Shown here piece by piece: positions 31,296 to 40,465 of a DNA stretch of 64,000 nt. The position numbers and the translations under genes were made by a program. Position 1 is the stretch's first letter; each line of letters starts with the position of its first letter. The stretch comes from a virus: the IMG/VR virus record IMGVR_UViG_3300037258_000282, positions 62,001 through 126,000 of that record; one strand, given 5' to 3'. Under the pieces are notes generated by a model, which made no database searches, was not told where the DNA came from, and worked only from the letters and a program-made list of their open reading frames with translations.

Positions 31296-32948
31296 TCAGA
31301 ATTTCTCCTGCTTATAGTACATCCAGTTGTCACCGTCGTATGGTCTGACGTTTGGATCCGGCTCATCCCTGCCGTCATACACGAATAGAAATTGGGCTAG
31401 ATCCTGCTCGATCTCTTCGTCTGTCTTATCTCTAAGCTTCTGCATGGTATGGATGTTGGCATAGTCCTTGAAGTATCCTTGATCTGACAGCCATGAGAAG
31501 AGCACGAGACCCATGACCAAGTCGTCGTGCTTTCCCGGCTCGGCCTCATATGAATCTTTCTTCTTTGAGAACGTCGAGAGCTCCTCGATAGTGTTAAAAT
31601 CATTTATGATGAGCTGATTCTGCTCCACGAGAAGCTTTAATATCGAGCAACCTATGTTCTTAACTACTTTAGTAGTCCTGATACCCTTATCAATCTGCTT
31701 TCCACCGAAGCCAGAGGTGATCCTCTTTCCAGACCTTCCGGCATTCTCAGTAAAGAGAACGTTGTCATAGTTGAAGTCATAGTGCAGGGAGGTAGAGACC
31801 TGCTCACCGATATCGTTGATCTCTACTAGAACTGCCGAATTGTTGTAGGCGATCGCGACTCTATGCACTATGGCGGCGTAGTCCAATGGAGTGATGTAGT
31901 TGTCTCTATACACCGCGACCTGCTCATATGGCATCTCGGTGACGTCGATAAGTTGAAACGCAGAGTAGTCTAGACCTTTTCCACGTGAGACGTCGCAGAC
32001 CATCATGTAGATCCTATTAGGTCGCGGAGAGACATACACGTGAAGTCCCTCGGAAGCGGTCTCTGGACTCTTCCATATGAGCTCCTTGAGCTTCCATCCC
32101 GCGATAAGCGTTCCAGATGAACCTTGAAATTCGCACTCCATCTCTTGGGCGAATTTCTGAAGATCTCCATTCATTCCATCGAGAGTGTCTTTCTTCCACT
32201 TCTCGTCCCTTCCCGGAACGTCCTTCCAGTGGACTCTCAGAGGCTTGAACTGATTTTTTCTCTCCTTGGCTCCTACCCAAAACTTATGAAAGTGATTGAG
32301 TCCAAATGGCGTGGAGACCAAGATGATCTTTGAGTCGACGCCGGACGAGATAGTCGGATAGACTGAGGTGTAGAACTCATCCCACTTCTCGATGTGAGCC
32401 GCCTCGTCGACGAAGAGAAGTGATATGGAGTATCCTCGGATCGCGTCTTTTGTAGTAGTAGAAGCTATAACGCGAGAGTTGTTGTCTAGCTCAAACGATC
32501 CCTCGTTCCACTTCAGAACTCCATGCTGAAGCCACTTGGGAAGATGCTCGTATGCGAGCTGAATGCGTCCTAGTATCTCGCGAGCGACCTCTCCCTTGTT
32601 GGCTAGCAGCGCGACGGTCTTCTCTGACTGAAACAGAACGTACCACAGTATGAAGCCGCACGTAGTGGTTGACTTGCCACTTTGACGCGCGGAAGTTATA
32701 ATATTGAACCTCTCATTTTTGAAGTTCAACAACATCTGCTTCTGATAGTCATATAGCTTAAAGTGCACGAGTCCCTTATCTAGAGATACGATCTTCATGT
32801 AGGTCTCTACGAAGTAGATGGGATCCTCGGAGCACTTGACGTACTCTTGAATAAGTTCCGGCGTCCACTCTATCTGCTGATTAGCTCTCTTTAAGAGTGG
32901 ATTTCCGTTGTAGGCTTTTACTAGGTCGAAATTTCGATCATCCTGCAT
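31296..32948 (-). CDS. 17: Terminase large subunit (gp17)
   Basis: A 550-residue packaging motor (T4: 610). ATPase motifs: SARQSGKS (86-93, Walker A), LLFVDEA (177-183, Walker B), LVSTP as coupling motif. Nuclease domain acidic residues: VCDVSRGKGLDYS (D319), VEINDIG, and HDDLVMGLVLF near the C-terminus. It drives DNA into the prohead through the gp20 portal and cuts concatemers. Start chosen at ATG 32948, nine bases after AGAGG; ATG 32957 has no spacing for a ribosome-binding site. It overlaps gene 16 by 11 bases, as in T4 where 16 and 17 overlap. Confidence 0.95.
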   Translation of the reverse strand: MQDDRNFDLVKAYNGNPLLKRANQQIEWTPELIQEYVKCSEDPIYFVETYMKIVSLDKGLVHFKLYDYQKQMLLNFKNERFNIITSARQSGKSTTTCGFILWYVLFQSEKTVALLANKGEVAREILGRIQLAYEHLPKWLQHGVLKWNEGSFELDNNSRVIASTTTKDAIRGYSISLLFVDEAAHIEKWDEFYTSVYPTISSGVDSKIILVSTPFGLNHFHKFWVGAKERKNQFKPLRVHWKDVPGRDEKWKKDTLDGMNGDLQKFAQEMECEFQGSSGTLIAGWKLKELIWKSPETASEGLHVYVSPRPNRIYMMVCDVSRGKGLDYSAFQLIDVTEMPYEQVAVYRDNYITPLDYAAIVHRVAIAYNNSAVLVEINDIGEQVSTSLHYDFNYDNVLFTENAGRSGKRITSGFGGKQIDKGIRTTKVVKNIGCSILKLLVEQNQLIINDFNTIEELSTFSKKKDSYEAEPGKHDDLVMGLVLFSWLSDQGYFKDYANIHTMQKLRDKTDEEIEQDLAQFLFVYDGRDEPDPNVRPYDGDNWMYYKQEKF

Positions 32949-33357
32949 ACTTACCATCCTCTTGAGGTGACTCTACGACCTTCATCTCTATGATCTTCTG
33001 CTCGTCCTTAACTCCAGCTATCATCTTCGCGAGTTCTGCCGTAGAGAGAAATAGGTTGTTGTTCGTGATGTTTTTAGTCGAAGTGATCGGAGCGTCGGCG
33101 TTGCGAATAGATCTGATCTTTATCTGAAGATCAAGAAGGTCCTTGTTAGCCATCACTATAGTCGAGACTAGCCCGGAGAGAACCTCATATGAGCGCGGAT
33201 GCTGCGACTGCTGGGCTAGATTAGAGAGTTCGTGAAGAGAGGTCTTGGCGGTCTCTATAACTTCTAATAGATTAGCTCTCGCGGTCTCAAAGTCTCTCGA
33301 TGCCGAGTCGTTGTTTACTTCATCAAGCAGGTTAGAGATCTCATCACTTTCGCTCAT
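32938..33357 (-). CDS. 16: Terminase small subunit (gp16)
   Basis: A 139-residue helical protein at the T4 position of gene 16 (164 residues in T4). The middle, with ARANLLEVIETAKTSLHELSNLAQQSQHPRSYEVLSGLV, and TVMANKDLLDLQ-like helices are typical of gp16, which forms rings, binds DNA and stimulates gp17. The end FLSTAELAKMI is also conserved in this family. ATG start overlaps the gene 15 stop (ATGA). Confidence 0.9.
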   Translation of the reverse strand: MSESDEISNLLDEVNNDSASRDFETARANLLEVIETAKTSLHELSNLAQQSQHPRSYEVLSGLVSTIVMANKDLLDLQIKIRSIRNADAPITSTKNITNNNLFLSTAELAKMIAGVKDEQKIIEMKVVESPQEDGKYAG

Positions 33358-34160
33358 ACGTCAGTTTCCATTATAGTAGAGATGAACCCATAGTCGTCAG
33401 TTATGGAGATCTCTTGATATGGAATCGTTAGAGACGCGTTTGAAGTCGGCTGACCATTAGCGAGAAGACCAGGATAATACTGAAAGCTTGCAGATGGAGT
33501 CAAGTTAGCCGCCGCATCTCCAACTATGATAGATGTGTTAGTGAATTGAATTGGGAAGGCCTGCTTTATCGGCCCGTACATATATCCCTTGACCTGAAGA
33601 CTAAACTCCCAGATTATAGCTCTTCTCTTATTGAAGTCACCGTCGTAATTATCAGATACCGCGACGTCTGATATGACTACTGGAATATTTCTAGAGTCAC
33701 TCATCTCGGGGACCAGATTTATAGATAGGGTCCAATCTGGAGTAAAGTATGGAAGTATCTGCTCGATGATCTTCGTACCGTCCTCAGCGTTCTTCACGTA
33801 GACGTAGCACTTGAAGTTGATGTTATAGGGAACTGGGTTATACTGAACGCTGAGGCGGTTAGCCGCAGAGCCCGGCCGTATGTTTCGATTTATAGTCTCA
33901 AGCTTTCTCGACGCGTCGTACTCTAGTCCCACCAGCTCATACGACATCACGGGAAGTATCACGGCGGCTGGCCTAGAGATGTCGGGATCTTGGTCGACTC
34001 TGGCCATCATCTTATCTTTGGGAGCGTACATAACCGGCACGGTTAGGAGCTCAGTAGTCGAGCCACCGACTGTCCTGACTATCTTGATGTCGTTGAGAAG
34101 AACTCCTACTAGAACTACATACTTTCTGATGAGTCCGAAATAATACGACTGGCCAAAAAT
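33354..34160 (-). CDS. 15: Tail completion and sheath stabiliser protein (gp15), ATT start
   Basis: A 268-residue protein (T4 gp15: 272). Shared landmarks include QYNPVPYNINF (T4 QYNPSPIKMIY), IIEQILPYFTPDW (IVEQILPYFQPHF) and WEFSLQVKGYMYGP (WSLTFEVNGWMYPP). The frame opens after a TAG with GAG GTT TGT ATT TTT GGC; ATT at 34160 has a perfect AGGAGG five bases upstream, and the product then begins MFGQSYYFGLIRKYVVLVG, matching T4 MFGYFYNSSFRRYATLMG. No ATG, GTG or TTG gives this N-terminus; the first ATG (34040 region) would remove 40 residues. gp15 forms the ring that ends the tail and joins it to the neck. Confidence 0.9.
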   Translation of the reverse strand: MFGQSYYFGLIRKYVVLVGVLLNDIKIVRTVGGSTTELLTVPVMYAPKDKMMARVDQDPDISRPAAVILPVMSYELVGLEYDASRKLETINRNIRPGSAANRLSVQYNPVPYNINFKCYVYVKNAEDGTKIIEQILPYFTPDWTLSINLVPEMSDSRNIPVVISDVAVSDNYDGDFNKRRAIIWEFSLQVKGYMYGPIKQAFPIQFTNTSIIVGDAAANLTPSASFQYYPGLLANGQPTSNASLTIPYQEISITDDYGFISTIMETDV

Positions 34161-34195
34161 ACAAACCTCCTATGACTGAATGAAAGAGAGTGTGG

Positions 34196-34978
34196 TTAAA
34201 AAATTCCGCCTGATGGTTGGACTGAGTCTGGAACTTCTCCCTCCTCAACGTCGTCCTCAGAGAACGGATTCTCAACCGTCCAGTTGATTACCTCATCTCC
34301 CTCAGTATCGATCTCGCGAGAGTCATCGAACGCCATCCTCTTGTCGGGCCCAGAACTGGCCTGCTGGATGATGTTGTCGTCCGTATCCGTGAGGTAGTTG
34401 CCCAGAGTGTCGAGAATGGCCCAGTCATAGATGTTGTTGTCGAACATCGCCTGTATCTTATCGATCTGAGGCACCCCAGTGTTGAATATCTCAGACGAGT
34501 ACTCGAACAGTTGGCACGTCATCTGCCAGGTATATAGCTTACCGAGCTGATAGAAGGTCTCAAACTTCTGAACGAAGGTTATCTGAAAGCACTTATCGTT
34601 CAATGGAAAGTATATGAGGTCTCCCTCGTTTGGTCTTACCTGTCCAGTGACTGACGATACTATCTGCTTGAAGACTTTTCGAGGAACAGACAGCGTAACC
34701 TGATCTCGGATCTCTAGCCCGGCGAACTTAGACATAAACGAGCCATCGCCCTCGAATTGATCGGCTGACTCTATGTATAGGCAGAGAGGAATGGCCTGAC
34801 TATATGTGGACTGATCGTCGGCCCCGAGAAGTCTATCCTTGTTTACTATTCCGCGTGGGAGGTACATCATGTCCTCACCATATATTCCGGTCGCCTCAAT
34901 AATCAAGCTCTCGAGCAGGTCCTGCTCCTTAGAGGCCTTGTAGTTATTAAAAAAAAGTGAACTCCCGCTTATCGGCAT
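34196..34978 (-). CDS. 14: Neck protein (gp14)
   Basis: A 260-residue protein (T4: 256). EQDLLESLIIEATGIYGEDMMYLPR, FEGDGSFMSKFAGLEIRDQVTLSVPRKVF, RPNEGDLIYFP and LYTWQMTCQLFEYSSE are standard gp14 landmarks. It forms the connector between portal and tail with gp13. The C-terminal 40 residues are acidic with Pro. ATG start; the stop is 35 bases before the ATT start of gene 15. Confidence 0.94.
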   Translation of the reverse strand: MPISGSSLFFNNYKASKEQDLLESLIIEATGIYGEDMMYLPRGIVNKDRLLGADDQSTYSQAIPLCLYIESADQFEGDGSFMSKFAGLEIRDQVTLSVPRKVFKQIVSSVTGQVRPNEGDLIYFPLNDKCFQITFVQKFETFYQLGKLYTWQMTCQLFEYSSEIFNTGVPQIDKIQAMFDNNIYDWAILDTLGNYLTDTDDNIIQQASSGPDKRMAFDDSREIDTEGDEVINWTVENPFSEDDVEEGEVPDSVQPSGGIF

Positions 34979-35016
34979 CGAGATCTCTTAAACCTTGCTC
35001 TTAATTAACATAAAAA

Positions 35017-35754
35017 TTAGTTAATCATATCTACAACCGGAAGCGAGTAGTTCATGATGAGATCATGCTCGAGCTTCTCTCGCTCCTCTGTGGCCTCATT
35101 GTAGATCTTCTGCCCGTTGAACATCACGCCTCCAGGTAGCTTCATGCCGGTGAACTTAGACAGGTTAGAGCCCCAGTTCTGCTTTATGAGGCAAGTCGCG
35201 TATCTCGTGAGCCAGCGATCTCCCCACATCTTGGGATACTCATCTGGATCTATCACTTTATACGCCCTGAATATCAAGAAGTCGCCGACGTTGACGATAT
35301 TCCAGTCCATGTCTATGTAGACGCGATTCTGGTGCCTGTTATATCTAAGTGGCTGCAGTCCGACTAGAATCTGCTCCAAGAACTGTATTCCCTGGAGAGC
35401 CACATAGTATGGAGTCATAGATACCGACGTCAGGGTATAGAGGTCGTTTAGGGCGATCTGATACCTGATATTGAACAAGTTGTTCGTGTTCAGGGCCTCT
35501 CCGATGGGAAATATGTCGACGACTCCAACGAAGTTATCTGGGAGCGTTACGTACCTATTGGTGATGTCCTGCTGCTGAACCTTATAGGCGTAGTTCTCTG
35601 CCGTAACTCCGTCGAAGTGATAGTCCGCGAACATCTGGAGGGCCTCGTCGATCCTGTCCTCGACCTGATCGTCGTCGACGTTGATCTCAACGACAGGATG
35701 ACCGAGCTTCCTCAGGCAAAAAGTCTTAAATTGTTGCCTATTGACAGGTATCAT
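35017..35754 (-). CDS. 13: Neck protein (gp13)
   Basis: A 245-residue protein (T4: 309). The N-terminus FKTFCLRKLGHPVVEINVDDDQVEDRIDEAL, then FADYHFDG, is the conserved gp13 signature, and the later WGDRWLTRYATCLIKQNWGSNLSKF and LPGGVMFNG are also shared by the family. It assembles on the portal after packaging to seal the head and bind the tail. ATG start. Confidence 0.94.
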   Translation of the reverse strand: MIPVNRQQFKTFCLRKLGHPVVEINVDDDQVEDRIDEALQMFADYHFDGVTAENYAYKVQQQDITNRYVTLPDNFVGVVDIFPIGEALNTNNLFNIRYQIALNDLYTLTSVSMTPYYVALQGIQFLEQILVGLQPLRYNRHQNRVYIDMDWNIVNVGDFLIFRAYKVIDPDEYPKMWGDRWLTRYATCLIKQNWGSNLSKFTGMKLPGGVMFNGQKIYNEATEEREKLEHDLIMNYSLPVVDMIN

Positions 35755-35759
35755 TTATA

Positions 35760-36302
35760 CTATTCCCCGAACAGTGGTGTTAGGGCTTTGTCTGCTCTGG
35801 TGGTGAACGTCTCGCGATCGGCTATACCGTTAGTACCGCCGTTGATCCTCCTCGTGATAGTCTCGAGATCGTCTGCGTCGGCGTACTTCGAGAGGTCTCT
35901 AGACTTCCAGTACTCGCAGGCCGTTCGAACGGCGATCTCTGGAGTCGCGGCCAGGTCTGGGTTGGACACTAAGTCCACTCCTAGAGTGTGTGTCATCGCC
36001 ATGTAGTTCAATCTTCCGGTAAGTTGGAAGATTCCACGACCCTTGAAGCGCGGCCCATCTCCAGCCTCGACGTTTCCGAGATCCTTCCTTCCCTCATACT
36101 CTCTGCCAGACGCGTACTCTACTAAAGTCCTAAATCCAGCGGTCTCTTCGGCAGACTGCCCGAGAAAGTGGTCCAGCCTGAGTAGAGTGTCGATTCCATA
36201 CTCAGGTAGGTATCTGTTGAGGTGTGGGGTAAGATCTACGATGAGCTCTCGTGAGGCCTGCGGGGCGATCTCAAGTAGTATCTCAGAAGTAAGTTGTATC
36301 AT
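35760..36302 (-). CDS. Endolysin, GH19 chitinase-like muramidase
   Basis: A 180-residue single-domain lysozyme of the glycoside hydrolase 19 type. HFLGQSAEETAGFRTLVEYASG contains the catalytic Glu pair region, RFKGRGIFQLTGRLNY the conserved GRG.IQLTGR core, and ITRRINGGTNGIADR the C-terminal NGG helix. It cuts peptidoglycan glycan strands at the end of infection. No signal peptide or membrane anchor is visible, so it needs a holin, which I do not see in the window. T4 has an unrelated lysozyme (gene e). It lies five bases before gene 13 ends its upstream frame, an unusual place inside the neck cluster. Confidence 0.9.
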   Translation of the reverse strand: MIQLTSEILLEIAPQASRELIVDLTPHLNRYLPEYGIDTLLRLDHFLGQSAEETAGFRTLVEYASGREYEGRKDLGNVEAGDGPRFKGRGIFQLTGRLNYMAMTHTLGVDLVSNPDLAATPEIAVRTACEYWKSRDLSKYADADDLETITRRINGGTNGIADRETFTTRADKALTPLFGE

Positions 36303-36314
36303 ACATAAGCTCCA

Positions 36315-36833
36315 TTATGCCCAATAGATGCTGGACCCATTGCTGTGAAGGGTAGTTCCATTCGCTCCGAAGCTTCCGTTGGCCACGATCCCACCTGAGA
36401 TTAGGATGCTTCCATTAGTATAGACCTCGAAAGTCGTGTTCGAGCTGGTATTTTGAACTTGAATCGCTACGTTTGCTCCAGAGACCACCAGCAGCGTTCC
36501 CTGCTCCGACATTCTTCCCACGAGACCGGAAGCGTTGGCCCAGTGCACGATGTCTCCATTATTTGAAGTTATCGTAAGGCCCTGTCCATTGAGAGAGATG
36601 ATCTCGCACGCCAGCCCAAAATTAGTTTGAAAATATCCGGCCTGCCCTGAGTTACTGAACCCCTCCACTCCAGTTCCAGATACCGAGACGCCGATAGCTC
36701 CAGCACTGGTATTCGAGTACCCAGACGTACCGATGCCGTCAGTAGACACGCCGACGATCGCGGCGTTCGCCTGCGACTGCGCCTCTAGCGCGTTGTTGAA
36801 TAGGTTCTTCACTTGAAAAGTTAGGGTAGTCAT
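36315..36833 (-). CDS. Fibre-like virion protein
   Basis: A 172-residue protein rich in Gly, Ser, Asn and Thr. After a helical start (KNLFNNALEAQSQANAAIVG) come short repeats (GTSGYSNTSAGAIGVSVSGTGVEGF) and the closing GSFGANGTTLHSNGSSIYW, a segment also found in other fibre genes of this phage (for example near 50830 and 52520). It is most likely a fibre or fibre tip, perhaps trimeric. No T4 counterpart recognised. A late promoter lies 26 bases upstream. Confidence 0.68.
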   Translation of the reverse strand: MTTLTFQVKNLFNNALEAQSQANAAIVGVSTDGIGTSGYSNTSAGAIGVSVSGTGVEGFSNSGQAGYFQTNFGLACEIISLNGQGLTITSNNGDIVHWANASGLVGRMSEQGTLLVVSGANVAIQVQNTSSNTTFEVYTNGSILISGGIVANGSFGANGTTLHSNGSSIYWA

Positions 36834-36858
36834 TAGACCTCTTTCGCGTACTTTTAGA

Positions 36859-36866
36859 TATTTATA
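36859..36866 (-). promoter_or_regulatory. Late promoter TATAAATA
   Basis: Exact late octamer on the minus strand at the 3' end of the tailspike gene, 26 bases before the ATG of the fibre-like gene at 36833. Confidence 0.7.
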
Positions 36867-38814
36867 GGTTGCTGGCGATCACTTTGCCAGTTCCAGTACC
36901 AAGATCGTTCACAGTATTGGCCCTCAGCCCATAACCCCTGTTTCCAACGATGACGTAGTTGTTGGACCCTCCAGAGGTTACGGTGATGCCAAATGAGTTG
37001 TTCCCGGTTACGGTAGGATACGCCGCTCCTAAGACGTTGTTGATAATAGAGAAGTTGTTTATGGCCGCCGCCACGTTGATGCACGGGTACGTATTGGCCG
37101 ATCGAGTGCCATTTTGAACTATGATGTTGTCCGATATCAGATAGTCGATTCCACCCTGAAGATTTATAGCTGACATGGAGTTGTTCTGAATCAGGTTGCC
37201 GACGATGCGGTTTGGTCCTATGACTGCAGTAGACTTCATGATTATTCCACTAGAAAAGATGGCTCCCTGTATGGTACAATCAGAGATCATGACGTCAGTG
37301 CACGTGGCAAAAGACAGCGGTGTAGAGATAGGATTTGAGAACGTAGACTTGTTGATGTATATACCAGAGGCCGCGGCCGCGTTGGTGGTGGCCGTATCTA
37401 CCACGCTTATTGAAGATAATAGATTATTTACTATGGTAGAATCTATTATGGTATTGTACGTATAGTTGTCGATTAGGATTCCAATGGCTGACGTCGACAT
37501 GATAGGTCGATACGACATGGTATTGGAAGTCTGCGTGTTGGTCTGCCAGCCTAATGCAGTCGGTGCGGTGGGAAGTCCAACTCCTGAAGTTCCAGCGACC
37601 GTGACCTGAAAGTACCAGCTAGATGAGCTAAACACGTCTCCCAAACTGTATGCCGTAGAGTTCGCGTATGCGGCCTTATAGTTGAGCGTAGTTGGAGTAT
37701 TTGCCGCATATGAATATGGATTGTCTATGAGACAGTTTCGTATCTTACTATTATACACTCCTACCGTCGAGTTTCCCTGAAGCTCGATGCCGTAAAATCC
37801 AGTAGCATTTAATACCGTTATATTATCCACGATAGTGTTGTTACACATTCTGAGAAATACCCCAGAAAAACCTCCATTAATATATAGATCTCTAAGCACG
37901 CAGTTATTCGCGCCGAATAGTTGGATCTCATAGCCGGAGGTCTTGAATACGCTTGGAACGAAGGCCATTTCAGTTAGCATGCACTGCGATCCATCTATCT
38001 GAAACGTTACTCCCGTAGTGGCCGCCGTCTGAATTACTGTCGTATTAAGTCCAGAACCAAGCAGACATATGTTGTTAGAAGTTATGGCGGACGGGTTGTT
38101 TATTGGATATACTCCCGGAGGAAAGAATATGATCGCTCCGTTAGTGAGTGAGTTTACGGCCGTCACTATATTGTTGAAGTTAGTCGTGTTGATGGCGGCA
38201 TTGTTCTGCGGGGTGACGTTATAGTCAGTGATGACGTTTATCCACGGAATGATATCGACACCATTGATCGAGTACGTCGTAGCGTTTATCGACGTATTTA
38301 CCGTCGAGTTTCCTATCGAAGAAGATGCTGGAGTTAGATTAAAAGTAGACGTAGAGTTCGCTACTGTTATAGCGACAGACGTTAAGACCACATTTGCGGT
38401 CGTATTGCTGATAGAGATTGAGTTTATTCCGATGACTGCTTTAGTCGTCGAATTGCTGATGCTGAGAGTCATCGGAGTCGTGGTTACTGTAGACGTAGAG
38501 TTAGCTATACTCTCTGACGACGAGTTTCTAGAAGAGTTAGCGATCGTATTTCCGATGAATAGGACAGAAGTGTTGACGGTGACGTTGGCTCCAACTGTCA
38601 TACCGCCGTTCACGTTGAGATTGACTAAGTTTGATCCGATCTCAAAGTACGCCGATCCATTGGACGAAAACATCTTGAAGTCTATTAGGTTGAGCGCTAG
38701 TTCGCCGGTAGATATATACGAAGAGTTTGCGTTATACGACCCGGCGGTAGTATTGGGAGTTTTTCCCGTAGTTGAGGTACGCTTTATATAAAGCGGCAGT
38801 GGATCTGTTGCCAA
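36862..38814 (-). CDS. Tailspike with right-handed beta-helix (pectate-lyase-like)
   Basis: A 650-residue protein. The first 60 residues (PLYIKRTSTTGKTP, YISTGELALNLID) are a fibre-attachment motif of phages. Residues about 60-200 are repeats of NST-type beta segments. From about 205 (DYNVTPQNNAAINTTNFNNIVTAVN, IIFFPPGVYPI) it reads as a parallel beta-helix: CVLRDLYINGG, NNTIVDNITV, SKIRNCLID, NTIIDSTIVNN, CTDVMISDCTI, IVGNLIQNNSM, LISDNIIVQNG. Such folds in phages bind or depolymerise surface polysaccharide. Catalytic residues cannot be named. Start TTG at 38814, with AGGAG six bases upstream. An inverted repeat lies at 38832-38847. Confidence 0.82.
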   Translation of the reverse strand: MATDPLPLYIKRTSTTGKTPNTTAGSYNANSSYISTGELALNLIDFKMFSSNGSAYFEIGSNLVNLNVNGGMTVGANVTVNTSVLFIGNTIANSSRNSSSESIANSTSTVTTTPMTLSISNSTTKAVIGINSISISNTTANVVLTSVAITVANSTSTFNLTPASSSIGNSTVNTSINATTYSINGVDIIPWINVITDYNVTPQNNAAINTTNFNNIVTAVNSLTNGAIIFFPPGVYPINNPSAITSNNICLLGSGLNTTVIQTAATTGVTFQIDGSQCMLTEMAFVPSVFKTSGYEIQLFGANNCVLRDLYINGGFSGVFLRMCNNTIVDNITVLNATGFYGIELQGNSTVGVYNSKIRNCLIDNPYSYAANTPTTLNYKAAYANSTAYSLGDVFSSSSWYFQVTVAGTSGVGLPTAPTALGWQTNTQTSNTMSYRPIMSTSAIGILIDNYTYNTIIDSTIVNNLLSSISVVDTATTNAAAASGIYINKSTFSNPISTPLSFATCTDVMISDCTIQGAIFSSGIIMKSTAVIGPNRIVGNLIQNNSMSAINLQGGIDYLISDNIIVQNGTRSANTYPCINVAAAINNFSIINNVLGAAYPTVTGNNSFGITVTSGGSNNYVIVGNRGYGLRANTVNDLGTGTGKVIASNL

Positions 38815-38831
38815 TGTTGGCTCCTATTCAT

Positions 38832-38847
38832 GCGAGTATATACTCGC
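38832..38847. repeat. Perfect 16-bp palindrome before the tailspike gene
   Basis: GCGAGTATATACTCGC reads the same on both strands and sits 17 bases upstream of the tailspike TTG start, next to its AGGAG. It has no T-run on either side, so it is not a clear terminator; it could be a leader hairpin near the ribosome-binding site or a protein-binding site. Confidence 0.55.
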
Positions 38848-38857
38848 GTTTCTACTA

Positions 38858-39070
38858 TCAGAACGAAGAGTCGTCCTTCTTCGTCTTCTTCTTGACGTCT
38901 TCTAACCGCTTCTCTAGAGCGATCTTCTCATCACTTAAGACTCTAACGGCATTCTCAGCTATAGTCAGACGAGTCGTAAACATGAGTTCGTTTCTCATCA
39001 GTTCGGCGATCTTATCATTCATCACCTGTATATAGGTGTTGATGAACACCTCGTTCATCGGCTGGTCCAT
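38858..39070 (-). CDS. Small coiled-coil protein
   Basis: A 70-residue protein: MNEVFINTYIQVMNDKIAELMRNELMFTTRLTIAENAV followed by a heptad-like LEKRLEDVKKK and a charged tail. I recognise this type from fibre clusters of T4-like marine phages, function unknown. It may be an assembly factor or a trimerisation aid for the fibres. ATG start; 23 bases before the next gene. Confidence 0.72.
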   Translation of the reverse strand: MDQPMNEVFINTYIQVMNDKIAELMRNELMFTTRLTIAENAVRVLSDEKIALEKRLEDVKKKTKKDDSSF

Positions 39071-39093
39071 TTCAAACTTCCTTTCATTGAATA

Positions 39094-40437
39094 TTAGAAG
39101 CTACCACCGTCTAGCGTTCCATAGGCCGGCAGGTTGTTGGTGATCTGTAGAACATACCCATTAGATCCAACTCCAAGTCTAGATAGGGCCGATGGGGCCG
39201 CAGTAGCGGCATAGAGGATGTCTCCTGCGGCATACGATCCTCCGGCCACACCAGTACCTCCGTAGGTCGCCAGAAGGGCAGTCGTCAGAGTGAGTGAGTT
39301 GGCCACGATCGTTGACGAGACGGTCGAGTTCGCCGTGATGTTGACTACGGTAGAGTTGACGACTAAGCCACCGATAGTCAGGGCGGCGAGAGTCAGAGCT
39401 CCAGTCGTCAGAGTGTTTGCCGTGATGCTGACTGGAAGCGTCGAGTTCGCCGTTACGGTAACTCCTGTGGAGTTAACTACGAATGCTCCGCCAGCTCCAT
39501 ATGGAACTAGGTAAGACTGGAGAAAGCCAACCGCGGCATTAGCTGACGCGATGTCGAATGTCGAGTGAGTATTTGGGCTCGTGTTTGACACTCCGAGCCA
39601 GAAGAATGGGGCCACGTTGGTGGACTTAGACGCTATCCTACCGAAGATGTTGTAGTATGGCGTCGATGGGCCGGATGAGTTCGCGGGAGACCACCATCCA
39701 GTATCTATGGTATCCGACGTGAGAGCCGAGAGGTTAGAGCCAAGCTCTATGAAGTTGGCGTTGACTATAAGCTCGGTCGTATTGACGAGCTCTACAGTTC
39801 CGGCGACCGTTAGGTTTCCAGATAGGGTCATATTCACGCCCTGGATGGTCGCTCCCGATACCGCCAGGTTCGATGAGATGACGGTATTAGTGCCAGCTAG
39901 GGTATTATTTCCAGTTAGAGTCTGACTCGCTACAGTCGTGACTACGTTCGACGCCGGAACCGATCCGATGTAGTTGGCGGAGTTAGCCACGATGTTAGGC
40001 TGAGAGGCAGTCTGGAGCGTTCCATAGATGTTTGTAGTCGAGATCGACGCCGCGTTTAGTGTAGTCGTACCACCGGTGTTGGCCAGTATAAGTTGAACTA
40101 GAACGTTCGCGGTAGAGTTACCAACCAGCATTCCCATCGGGTTGGTGTTTCCCGTGATGACGTGGTAGGTCGTGTTGCTTGTCTGAGTAGTAGACGAGTC
40201 ATTGACCGTCAGGATCGCTATTCCAGATATTCCAAATGTCGAGTTGACTACGAGTGCCTGGTTAGCGGTCGCGGTTCCCGGAGTCCTCTGTCCGGCGATG
40301 GGAACTATGGTCGCTCCATCGGTAGAACCTATATAGAGAACCTCTACAACGTTAGAATAAGCTAGCTCTCCAGGATTGAGCGACGCTGGAATAGAGTTTC
40401 CCGCCGAGCGCTTGATCTGAATTAAGTTGTTAGCCAT
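39094..40437 (-). CDS. Tail fibre protein
   Basis: A 447-residue protein beginning NNLIQIKRSAGNSIPASLNPGELAYSN, the attachment motif of many phage fibres (a related IKR...GELAL motif opens the tailspike). The rest is repeats of beta segments rich in Thr, Asn, Val and Ser (TANSTLPVSITANTLT, NITANSTVSSTIVAN), typical of a fibrous trimer. It ends with a Gly-rich segment and PAYGTLDGGSF. No enzyme motif seen. ATG start; AATAAATA lies 29 bases upstream. Confidence 0.8.
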   Translation of the reverse strand: MANNLIQIKRSAGNSIPASLNPGELAYSNVVEVLYIGSTDGATIVPIAGQRTPGTATANQALVVNSTFGISGIAILTVNDSSTTQTSNTTYHVITGNTNPMGMLVGNSTANVLVQLILANTGGTTTLNAASISTTNIYGTLQTASQPNIVANSANYIGSVPASNVVTTVASQTLTGNNTLAGTNTVISSNLAVSGATIQGVNMTLSGNLTVAGTVELVNTTELIVNANFIELGSNLSALTSDTIDTGWWSPANSSGPSTPYYNIFGRIASKSTNVAPFFWLGVSNTSPNTHSTFDIASANAAVGFLQSYLVPYGAGGAFVVNSTGVTVTANSTLPVSITANTLTTGALTLAALTIGGLVVNSTVVNITANSTVSSTIVANSLTLTTALLATYGGTGVAGGSYAAGDILYAATAAPSALSRLGVGSNGYVLQITNNLPAYGTLDGGSF

Positions 40438-40465
40438 TAGATGTCCTCTGTCGTGGTGTCGATGT

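Noticed and set aside
34051-34275. Separate minus-strand gene between 14 and 15
   Set aside because: It overlaps the end of gene 14 and the true N-terminal part of gene 15 in a different frame, with no recognisable content.
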